Assembly: GCA_002723015.1 (NCBI GenBank)
Contig: PBNG01000022.1
Location: 1 to 5,058 of the forward strand
Reading direction: 5' to 3'
From: Roseibacillus sp.
GTDB lineage: Bacteria; Verrucomicrobiota; Verrucomicrobiae; Verrucomicrobiales; Akkermansiaceae
Length of the DNA: 5,058 nt
The position numbers and the translations under genes are program-made. This document shows, one piece after another, positions 1-5,058 of the stretch. Numbering within the stretch: the first letter of the stretch is position 1; each line of letters starts with the position of its first letter. The notes beneath the pieces were generated by a model. It was not told where the DNA came from. It saw only the letters and a list, made by a program, of their open reading frames with translations, and ran no database searches.

Positions 1-20
1 ATTAAAAAATCATGCATAAT

Positions 21-48
21 AAAAAAAATAACCCCGATCAGCACGGTT
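21..48 (-). terminator. Possible weak intrinsic terminator, leftward
   Basis: Read on the minus strand, a short stem AACC/GGTT (arms at 45-48 and 30-33, extendable by one G-C pair across a two-base bulge) is followed almost at once by eight T residues (the A run at 21-28). It lies about 115 nt beyond the stop codon of the leftward esterase gene and could end that transcript. The stem is only 4-5 bp, so this is a weak candidate. The 8-bp palindrome GGTTAACC at 45-52 overlaps one arm. Confidence 0.25.
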
Positions 49-59
49 AACCTAGTAAC

Positions 60-155
60 AGGCAGTCAATCAATGGAGTGAGATCCGGGTCCTGCATCAC
101 AAAAAAATCTTAGAACCAAGGCCTCCACGATCTCACTCCATTGAGAACACTGCCT
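60..155. repeat. Long interrupted inverted repeat
   Basis: CAATGGAGTGAGATC at 71-85 is matched perfectly by its reverse complement at 129-143. Outside it, AGGCAGT at 60-66 pairs with ACTGCCT at 149-155, separated from the inner arms by small unequal internal loops (4 nt and 5 nt). The centre of 43 nt includes an A7 run at 101-107. The structure begins 6 nt past the stop codon of the leftward esterase gene. In the plus direction the right arm is followed by CC and then six T residues (158-163), like a terminator for a rightward transcript. In the minus direction no T tract follows directly. It could be a terminator, an mRNA 3'-end stabilising hairpin, or a MITE-like repeat. No target-site duplication is evident at its ends. 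The pairing is certain; the function is unknown. Confidence 0.75.
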
Positions 156-161
156 CCTTTT

Positions 162-2075
162 TTACCGGGAAGAACCATCACCGACGGTTGATTTCAAGGC
201 CGTGAGGATTGATGTCGAGGCTGCCTCGCCAAGTAACTTGTAGGCCGGACCGGTCCAATGGAATCTGTCACCCTTGGCTAAATGCAATCTCCCTGCAAGG
301 ATCCCATGGAAATCACTCACCGGCACACCAGCTCTCCCCATAACCTCCTTTGCCATCGCATTATGTCTCAGGATCACCGGATTTATCTCTGGATCGAAAC
401 GGGAGGTGTCTCCCTGCATTGTAACGGGAGTGCTATTCGCCCAGATCAGCCGTGCGGCAGGAAGTTTCTGTTTGAGAACCTCCACATAACCCCTCGTCAG
501 GGGACGGAAGGTTCCCTCCTTGATCCGACCTTCAGGCCATCCGTGTAGTCCCATGTTGAAATGAACCACATCATAGGGACCGTTCTGCTCGAGAAGATCC
601 GCAAGAAGGGCATTCGTATTCTTGGACTGCCAGTGCGGATTCACCCATGCATCCACATGGGCTACCCCATCAAGTGCCTTGAACACGACCTTGCGGTAAC
701 CGCTCAGGATGGAATCGCCTATTAACAATACCCTCGGCCCCGACTGCTCTCGAGTCCCGGCCTTGTCCAAGCGCCACCCCTTGCCCTCCACCTGTCTTCG
801 CCGTGCGGACTTAGGATCTTTCGCTCCCGCCTTCTCCTGCCGGGAGACCTTCAGAGTGACTGGGGCTCTCGTAATTTTAAGTCCCGGGATGGTAATCAAG
901 CCCGCTTCATCTGCCCTGCCCTCGCCTTTCTCCTTCCCGAAGACCCATTGAAAGGCCTTCCCGGGAGCGACCCTGAACTTCTGAAAGCGCCGAAGACTGA
1001 CGTCCGCATCGGATTCAGCGGGAATGACAAACCGCGTCGTAAGATCCTCCGGCCCTGCGAGGAAGAGAGACATGATGCCTGCTTCAGGGCTATCCTCTTG
1101 GATCCTCCAGCGGAAGAACGCATTCATATGCCCTGCCTCCTTGCTGTTGAGGTTGTCTGGCCACGGGAGCACAGTGTTTCCGGATGCCCGCGTAAAAACC
1201 GGATAGGCCTCGTTCTTGCGGACACTGAGCCAGTCAAAGGAATCGATCAGGTCATTAACCATCTTAATTCGCTCAGAATTGTTCGCGTGTCCAAAGGGAC
1301 CCCAGTAGAAAAGAAGCGCATATTTTCGTTCCTCCATCGCCCGGGCAAAGACATCGTGCCCGGCGGACCATCCATCGTTCTGAGCCGAGTAGTTAATACA
1401 GATGGGAGGATCAGGGATCTTTAAAGCAGCCGGGATTTCCCTCGGTTCGAAAAAAAGACGCTCTGCGACATGCTCTATGCCGGCGGGCACATTCGCCTTG
1501 ATCGCCGCAAAGACATCTCCGTGCCTCATACCGATCCCGAGCGTTCCGCTTCCTCCCATAGAATTGCCGGAGAGATAGACTCTTTCCGGATCAATCCTGA
1601 AACGCTTGATCGCCCATCTCACCGAGTCGATCACCCGTTTTTCAACGGGCATTGTTTCGCCTCCCGAATTCCTTTCGGTCAAGCCCTTGTCCCTGCGATG
1701 CATACCTCCCCACCACCAATCACGGCGATTCTTCCGACAATCAAGATACAGTCCGTAATGGTCGTCCGGCGATCTGTAGATGTCATGATTTCCCAAGGTT
1801 TTCGTACAATCGACACAGGAAAACACATCGTGCCCAGCCGAGTGAAGGACCACATAGAGCGGAGCTTTCTCACGTGGTTCCCGAGGATGAACCACCACCA
1901 AAGTATCCTCCTGGGGAGTCTCGTAGCCCCAATCGGGACTGACTCCATGCCGGAATGTTTCAGTCACCCGCTCATTGAACACCTTGCTGCTTGTCGGCTC
2001 ACCGGGAGGCCATGACGGCTGGCTCATTGCCATTGCTGAAGACCATAGGAAGAGTGTGATGCCTCGAAGGTTCAT
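162..2075 (-). CDS. Secreted two-domain esterase: alpha/beta hydrolase + SGNH hydrolase
   Basis: The product is an exported protein of 637 residues with two different ester-hydrolase modules, probably removing acyl groups from polysaccharide outside the cytoplasm (inference; the substrate is not visible). Residues 1-18 form a signal peptide (hydrophobic [11 protein letters not shown], then a likely cut at AMA or AMS). Residues ~55-290 are an alpha/beta hydrolase of the PHB-depolymerase/feruloyl-esterase type: LHSAGHD (77-83) near the oxyanion hole, nucleophile elbow GNSMGG with Ser172, probable Asp234 (QND) and His263 (FGHA). C87, C90 and C113 could form a disulfide. Residues ~295-410 look beta-rich, followed by a basic linker to ~445. 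Residues ~447-630 are an SGNH/GDSL domain: GDS (Ser455), FNMGLHGW (505-512; Asn507 and Gly509 in the oxyanion region) and DRFH (Asp603, His606). Both active sites look intact. I chose the ATG at 2073-2075 because the signal peptide starts there. A 14-residue extension to a TTG at 2117 adds polar sequence ahead of it. There is no clear ribosome binding site. The gene is divergent from the acyltransferase gene. Confidence 0.9.
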   Translation of the reverse strand: MNLRGITLFLWSSAMAMSQPSWPPGEPTSSKVFNERVTETFRHGVSPDWGYETPQEDTLVVVHPREPREKAPLYVVLHSAGHDVFSCVDCTKTLGNHDIYRSPDDHYGLYLDCRKNRRDWWWGGMHRRDKGLTERNSGGETMPVEKRVIDSVRWAIKRFRIDPERVYLSGNSMGGSGTLGIGMRHGDVFAAIKANVPAGIEHVAERLFFEPREIPAALKIPDPPICINYSAQNDGWSAGHDVFARAMEERKYALLFYWGPFGHANNSERIKMVNDLIDSFDWLSVRKNEAYPVFTRASGNTVLPWPDNLNSKEAGHMNAFFRWRIQEDSPEAGIMSLFLAGPEDLTTRFVIPAESDADVSLRRFQKFRVAPGKAFQWVFGKEKGEGRADEAGLITIPGLKITRAPVTLKVSRQEKAGAKDPKSARRRQVEGKGWRLDKAGTREQSGPRVLLIGDSILSGYRKVVFKALDGVAHVDAWVNPHWQSKNTNALLADLLEQNGPYDVVHFNMGLHGWPEGRIKEGTFRPLTRGYVEVLKQKLPAARLIWANSTPVTMQGDTSRFDPEINPVILRHNAMAKEVMGRAGVPVSDFHGILAGRLHLAKGDRFHWTGPAYKLLGEAASTSILTALKSTVGDGSSR

Positions 2076-2305
2076 TCCAGAGCTTCGGTCGAAGCTGGTC
2101 GCCGTGCAATCTCCCAAAACAAAACCGTCACTTTTCTCACAAGAATCTGCTCCTGAGTGGTTTTTGGGCTAATTGGACGCCGCATACAAGCCCGCCCATT
2201 TTCTTGACTCGTCCTCTGGAGCGGAAATGCGATACACTCCCGGAGTGCTGTTGCGGATTCAATGTTAGTGACGCGATAAGAGGCAGCAACGAACCTTTCC
2301 CGAGC
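2076..2305. promoter_or_regulatory. Divergent intergenic region between esterase and acyltransferase
   Basis: This stretch should hold the promoters of both genes. The best -35-like hexamer on the plus strand is TTGACT at 2204-2209, but the nearest TACACT (2233-2238) is 23 nt away, too far for a normal sigma-70 promoter. No convincing minus-strand promoter was seen. The reading frame of the acyltransferase stays open back to 2060, with a TTG at 2204. The residues it would add include a PECCCGF stretch and do not look like the family, so I treat this as leader. Confidence 0.4.
2077..2098 (-). promoter_or_regulatory. Stem-loop abutting the esterase start codon
   Basis: On the minus strand, AGCTTCGACCGAAGCT folds as a 6-bp stem with a GACC loop. 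Alternatively CCAG-CTTC pairs with GAAG-CTGG across a two-base bulge, giving 8 bp. The structure ends one base before the ATG at 2073-2075, exactly where a ribosome binding site would lie, and no Shine-Dalgarno sequence is visible. It could limit translation initiation. The pairing is seen directly; the regulatory role is inferred. Confidence 0.35.
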
Positions 2306-4630
2306 GTGGCTACCGACCCCCCTGTAACAACCGATCCGGAGCCTCCCGAGCCTCCCGAGCCCCGACCCCACCTCCCCCTCGTGCGTTACCATGACCTCGA
2401 CGCCTTACGGGCCTTCGCAATGCTTCTGGGCATCCTCGTCCACGCAGTCCTCTCATTCAACAACACCCCGATCTGGCCCGCCCAGGATAAGTTTCAGGAT
2501 CCTGATTTTCAGATCATCAACAACTTCATCCACGGTTTCCGGATGCAGCTGTTCTTCCTCGTAAGCGGTTTTTTCGCCTGCATGATGTGGCTCAAGAGAG
2601 GCTCTTTTGGTCTTATCTGGCACCGGTGCAAACGTATCCTGCTTCCTCTCCTTGTCTTTTCTCTCTTCATTATTCCGGCCCTTACCAATATGCCGAAACT
2701 GGCAAAGCAGAAGGCGCGGGCAACTCAGGAAGCCTCAAGGTCCGAAGCCGGCAAACCCGCCAGAGCCTCGACCGCATCGATCTGGGATGCGGCAAAAGAG
2801 GGAGACCTCTTGCGCATACAGAAACTTATCGATGGCGGCGCTAACATTAATCGTCCCAAGCCCGGGCTCGTAAGGGCTACCGCTCTTCATCATGCCAGTG
2901 CAGCCGGTGAGACCGAGGTTGTTTCCTTTCTGCTGAATGCCGGAGCGAAGATTGATGCAGTCGATGGCGAAGGCGCAAGTGCCCTGCATTGGGCTGCCCT
3001 GATGGGGCAAGCCGCAGTCACGGAGATTCTCCTTGAGGCAGGAGCCTCTCCCCAGCAAGAGAACCAGGACAAGGAGACCCCGCTGAAGGCTGCTCATACG
3101 CCCAAGGATCAGACGCAGATGGCAATCTGGTTTCTCAAGATGCCCGTATCGGTTGAGGAGGTCATGGCTGGACGGGCTCAGGTGCGGGCTCTGCTCACGG
3201 GCGAGAAGCCCGGCCTCTGGACGAAGTTGGGAAGCTTTTTCGAACGAAACTACATGAGTGAGTTTTTCGGATCAAAAATCGTACTCCATCACCTCTGGTT
3301 TCTTTACGATCTTTTCCTGCTGTGTCTCGGTTTCGCTCTTCTCATCGGTCTTTTCCGCCTCTTGCTACGGGCCGTGACCGCGTTCATATCAATCTGCGTG
3401 AAGCGTAAGGACGCAGGGTCCTGCTGGAACCGGTGGAAGCCACTTTCCCGGAGAGCCGTCGCAACCGGGCTTGGAGCGTTCGCCTTTCTCCTGATTTTCG
3501 AAACCTATCGCGGCCAGGATGAAATGGGCACCGCAGAATTCGGTCCTCAGACCGCTGTATTTGTCAATGCAGAGCCCCTGCCACCCCTGCGGGTTGTCTC
3601 CGATGATGTCATTCGCACCCTGCGCAGAAAGGGCCTGACGGAAGAGGCTCTTTCTGCTCTCCGGGAGGCTGGGATTTCAGAACGGGCAATTGACGACGCA
3701 CGAAGGATGGCCGCCGATACTGGAGGGAGACTGAAGAAGGCAGCGGCAGAAGAACTTGGCTCCTCAAACCGTCTCGGCCTGCACGTGGAAGAACTCCGGG
3801 AGCATCTCATGGGACTTCCCGCTCATCTCAGGCAGAAGGAAGACAAGACTTGGCGCTCAGGACCTCAATACCTCGCTGATAACACCTTGATCGCAAGAGT
3901 TCCCCTTGAAAACATCGCTTTTCCACCTCAACCGGCATGGTGGAAGCTATGGCATTACGGCGTCTATTTTCTTGTGGGTGCGATCCTTTTTCAATTTCGC
4001 AGCATCCTCAACCTGCTTCGCTTTGCGTGGCCTGTTCTCTTTGCTTTGGCCGCAGCAACCTTTGTGCTTTCCCTCGCCGAAACCCGCAAGGAGCTTCCAG
4101 AATTTATCAACTTGTTCGTTTCACTTTCATCTGCCCTTGGGAATTTAGCCGGCCACTTTGTAGAGTGGTTTAACGGAGCCGATGGACAGTCTGCCAAGGC
4201 GAGAGGATGGACAATGACCAAGGCTGGCTTCCTCTTGACTACCTACAGCTGGTTGATGATCTTCGGGTTCATCGGGCTCTTCAAGCTGATCTGCTCCAAG
4301 CCCCGAGGCTGGATCCGCTTCACCTCCAATTCTTCCTACTGGCTCTATCTGGCCCACATGCCACTCGTTGACGTCCTTCAGATTTGGGTGAGCGACTGGG
4401 GAGCAGGATCGACTTATTGGACCGAGGATAATCAATGGATTCTCATTTTCATGAAGCTGGGCTTCGTCTGCCTGCTCTCCACCGCCCTCCTCCTTGGCTC
4501 CTACTTCCTCGTCCAGTACACCCACGTGAGCAATCTTCTCAACGGCAGACGCAAACGGATCTTTCGTGAAAAGGAAGCGCGTGCCGAGAATCCAGCCGTG
4601 CGTTCCACAACGGAGGACAATTACGCGTAG
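2306..4630 (+). CDS. OpgC/MdoC-like membrane acyltransferase with ankyrin insert
   Basis: This is an integral inner-membrane O-acyltransferase of the acyltransferase-3 superfamily, closest by eye to OpgC/MdoC, which succinylates periplasmic glucans in E. coli. The substrate here is unknown. Residues are numbered from the GTG start (774 aa). The family motifs are DLDALRAFAMLLGILVH (30-46; Asp32, Arg35, His46), FIHGFRMQLFFLVSGFF (74-90), RCKRILLP (107-114), HHLWFLYDL (328-336) and SNSSYWLYLAHMPL (674-687). I count ten membrane segments, near 33-50, 82-96, 111-127, 330-355, 384-400, 549-564, 570-590, 641-662, 677-695 and 711-737, ending in a basic tail. E. coli OpgC is about 385 residues; the extra length is mainly an ankyrin block (157-297) and a charged helical insert (about 421-538). 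The family core starts just after a proline-rich lead, so GTG 2306 is preferred. TTG 2204 (808 aa) and GTG 2381 are alternatives, and none has a Shine-Dalgarno site. Confidence is high for the family and low for the exact start. Confidence 0.9.
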   Translation: MATDPPVTTDPEPPEPPEPRPHLPLVRYHDLDALRAFAMLLGILVHAVLSFNNTPIWPAQDKFQDPDFQIINNFIHGFRMQLFFLVSGFFACMMWLKRGSFGLIWHRCKRILLPLLVFSLFIIPALTNMPKLAKQKARATQEASRSEAGKPARASTASIWDAAKEGDLLRIQKLIDGGANINRPKPGLVRATALHHASAAGETEVVSFLLNAGAKIDAVDGEGASALHWAALMGQAAVTEILLEAGASPQQENQDKETPLKAAHTPKDQTQMAIWFLKMPVSVEEVMAGRAQVRALLTGEKPGLWTKLGSFFERNYMSEFFGSKIVLHHLWFLYDLFLLCLGFALLIGLFRLLLRAVTAFISICVKRKDAGSCWNRWKPLSRRAVATGLGAFAFLLIFETYRGQDEMGTAEFGPQTAVFVNAEPLPPLRVVSDDVIRTLRRKGLTEEALSALREAGISERAIDDARRMAADTGGRLKKAAAEELGSSNRLGLHVEELREHLMGLPAHLRQKEDKTWRSGPQYLADNTLIARVPLENIAFPPQPAWWKLWHYGVYFLVGAILFQFRSILNLLRFAWPVLFALAAATFVLSLAETRKELPEFINLFVSLSSALGNLAGHFVEWFNGADGQSAKARGWTMTKAGFLLTTYSWLMIFGFIGLFKLICSKPRGWIRFTSNSSYWLYLAHMPLVDVLQIWVSDWGAGSTYWTEDNQWILIFMKLGFVCLLSTALLLGSYFLVQYTHVSNLLNGRRKRIFREKEARAENPAVRSTTEDNYA
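2339..2359 (+). repeat. Short tandem repeat coding for Glu-Pro-Pro
   Basis: The unit GAGCCTCCC occurs twice in a row (2339-2347, 2348-2356) and is followed by GAG and CCC, giving an EPPEPPEP stretch just before the first membrane segment of the acyltransferase. It is probably a flexible N-terminal tail on the cytoplasmic side. Copy number could vary by slippage without shifting the frame, because the unit is 9 bp. Confidence 0.7.
2774..3196 (+). repeat. Ankyrin-repeat block inside the acyltransferase
   Basis: Three recognisable ankyrin repeats and a degraded fourth are inserted between membrane segments 3 and 4 (residues ~157-297 from GTG 2306). Repeat 1 is WDAAKEGDLLRIQKLIDGGA, repeat 2 ALHHASAAGETEVVSFLLNA, and repeat 3 ALHWAALMGQAAVTEILLEA. 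The fourth begins TPLKAAHTPKDQ and fades. The usual TALHxAA...G...VV..LL..GA pattern is clear in repeats 2 and 3. Ankyrin repeats bind proteins. The block falls on the periplasmic side if the protein follows the positive-inside rule. Confidence 0.85.
3593..3709 (+). repeat. Three tandem 13-residue repeats in the second insert
   Basis: Within the acyltransferase, residues 430-468 (from GTG 2306) read as three consecutive 13-mers: VVSDDVIRTLRRK, GLTEEALSALREA and GISERAIDDARRM. The shared pattern is x-[VLI]-[ST]-[DE]-x-[VA]-[IL]-x-x-[LA]-R-[RE]-x. They resemble the 'sDeVI..L..aGls...i' helical motifs that occur in some bacterial envelope proteins. I cannot name a domain. DNA identity between units is low, so the repeat is old or maintained at protein level. 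It sits in a charged insert between membrane segments 5 and 6. Confidence 0.6.
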
Positions 4631-4649
4631 ATTCAGGTTCGGGACTGAG

Positions 4650-4667
4650 CCCGGATTGCCTACCGGG
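4650..4667 (+). terminator. Possible hairpin after the acyltransferase gene
   Basis: CCCGG at 4650-4654 pairs with CCGGG at 4663-4667 around an 8-nt loop, 20 nt after the acyltransferase stop codon. It lacks a following T tract (CGCGCCCCTTT follows), so it is a poor intrinsic terminator and might only mark a Rho-dependent or processed end. Confidence 0.2.
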
Positions 4668-4743
4668 CGCGCCCCTTTGGAAGCGGATCGAAAGTGAGCA
4701 CGCCGTATTGTTATTACCGACCGGAAAATCTAAACCCATCGCC

Positions 4744-4869
4744 ATGCGAGGCTCAGGAAAGAACGACAAGCGGTCGTTGAAAGACAGGATTGTCCCTCCG
4801 CTGATGCTCCTTGGGTCTCTTCTTATTCTAATAATCGTCTACGGAAACCTTTATGGCTGCAGGCTCTGA
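4744..4869 (+). CDS. Possible small single-TM membrane protein (41 aa)
   Basis: An ATG-started ORF of 41 codons encodes a basic N-terminus (MRGSGKNDKRSLKDR) followed by a strongly hydrophobic segment (PPLMLLGSLLILIIVYGNLY, residues 18-37) and a short GCRL tail. That is the shape of a small inner-membrane protein with its N-terminus inside. The ORF lies 113 nt after the acyltransferase stop on the same strand. No Shine-Dalgarno sequence precedes it. The frame is open back to 4570, so part of the ORF could be chance. I do not recognise a family. A 6-bp stem (GGCTGC/GCAGCC, 4855-4877) has its stop codon in the loop. Confidence 0.3.
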   Translation: MRGSGKNDKRSLKDRIVPPLMLLGSLLILIIVYGNLYGCRL

Positions 4870-4937
4870 GAGCAGCCTTGAAAGGAGTAACCAACGATTG
4901 ATCAGGGAACAACGATCCTGAGGCCGCTATTCCAGAT

Positions 4938-5058
4938 TCAGTCGCTGACAAGCACGTCGTCAAGGGACAACCCACTGAAGGCATCGGGGCTTCCGTCGCT
5001 GATAAAATTCCATTCGATCACGAGAGGGCCTCCGATCAAATTCGAGGGGACGGGGATT
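4938..5058 (-). CDS. 3' end of a gene: C-terminus of a probable extracytoplasmic beta-domain protein
   Basis: The last 39 codons and the TGA stop (4938-4940) of a leftward gene enter from the right edge. The visible residues include GGPLVIEWNFISDGSPDAF followed by SGLSLDDVLVSD and the stop. The arrangement 'hydrophobic strand with WxF, SDGS, a glycine, then [LI]DDVxV' at the very C-terminus is typical of the last strands of jelly-roll/concanavalin-like or MAM-type beta domains in secreted bacterial proteins. Function cannot be given from this fragment. No clear terminator follows; TCAGG/CCTGA just beyond the stop is only a 5-bp stem. The gene converges on the acyltransferase gene. Confidence 0.6.
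   Translation of the reverse strand, partial: IPVPSNLIGGPLVIEWNFISDGSPDAFSGLSLDDVLVSD

Larger units (their letters stand above)
4631..4937. other. Intergenic stretch, convergent gene ends
   Basis: This region separates the stop codons of the rightward acyltransferase and the leftward partial gene. It holds two short hairpins, a GGGCGCGCCC palindrome at 4665-4674, and one possible 41-codon ORF listed separately. No strong T-tract terminator, RNA gene or mobile element was recognised. Confidence 0.5.

Noticed and set aside
948..1424. 158-codon plus-strand ORF
   Set aside because: It lies wholly antisense to the alpha/beta-hydrolase gene, which has clear catalytic motifs, and its translation shows no recognisable domain.
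1470..2015. 181-codon plus-strand ORF
   Set aside because: It is antisense to the esterase N-terminal domain, low in secondary-structure character, and has no family resemblance. It is a shadow of the real gene.
2204..2238. Sigma-70 promoter from TTGACT to TACACT
   Set aside because: The spacer is 23 nt, well beyond the usual 16-18 nt, and no better -10 lies at normal spacing.
2072..2392. 106-codon minus-strand ORF spanning the divergent region
   Set aside because: It overlaps both the esterase start and the acyltransferase N-terminus, has no domain pattern and would displace better supported starts.
4145..4525. 126-codon minus-strand ORF
   Set aside because: It is antisense to conserved membrane motifs of the acyltransferase, and its acidic, repetitive composition is what antisense of hydrophobic segments gives.
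4665..4674. GGGCGCGCCC palindrome as an operator
   Set aside because: A single 10-bp GC palindrome in an intergenic gap, with no second copy and no promoter next to it, is not enough to call a binding site.
4539..4769. 76-codon minus-strand ORF
   Set aside because: It overlaps the C-terminal coding part of the acyltransferase and shows no domain or signal sequence.
4855..4877. GGCTGC/GCAGCC hairpin as a terminator
   Set aside because: The 6-bp stem has an 11-nt loop and no T tract on either strand.

Overview
The window holds two complete, divergently oriented genes, the 3' end of a third gene running in from the right edge, and a possible very small membrane-protein ORF. Base composition is roughly even to moderately GC-rich, apart from an AT-rich left end. 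The best guess for the organism is a Verrucomicrobiota/Planctomycetota-type (PVC) bacterium. The reasons are family habits rather than any marker gene: a secreted two-domain esterase, an enlarged OpgC/MdoC-like acyltransferase with an ankyrin insert, start codons without clear Shine-Dalgarno sites, and a secreted beta-domain tail at the right edge. This assignment is tentative.

Layout, left to right. Positions 1-161 are AT-rich and non-coding. They contain a large interrupted inverted repeat (60-155: 7 + 15 bp arms around a 43-nt centre) and a weak hairpin next to a T tract that could end leftward transcripts. Positions 162-2075 (minus) encode a 637-residue exported protein with two hydrolase domains: an N-terminal alpha/beta-hydrolase esterase with a GNSMGG nucleophile elbow, and a C-terminal SGNH/GDSL-type esterase with GDS and DxxH motifs. 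Positions 2076-2305 are the divergent intergenic region, with a stem-loop abutting the esterase start codon. Positions 2306-4630 (plus) encode a membrane acyltransferase of the acyltransferase-3 superfamily. It resembles OpgC/MdoC, the succinyl-transferase of osmoregulated periplasmic glucans, but is about twice the length of that family because of two insertions. One is an ankyrin-repeat block. The other is a helical segment with three 13-residue repeats. Positions 4631-4937 hold only weak hairpins and a possible 41-residue one-TM ORF. Positions 4938-5058 (minus) are the last 39 codons of a protein that continues beyond the window.

How the genes may work together (inference): a membrane acyltransferase that would add acyl groups to an extracytoplasmic glycan lies head to head with an exported double esterase that could remove them. 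By the positive-inside rule, both insertions in the acyltransferase fall on the periplasmic side, where they could dock a partner protein or the substrate machinery. No mobile element, CRISPR array, tRNA or rRNA was recognised.
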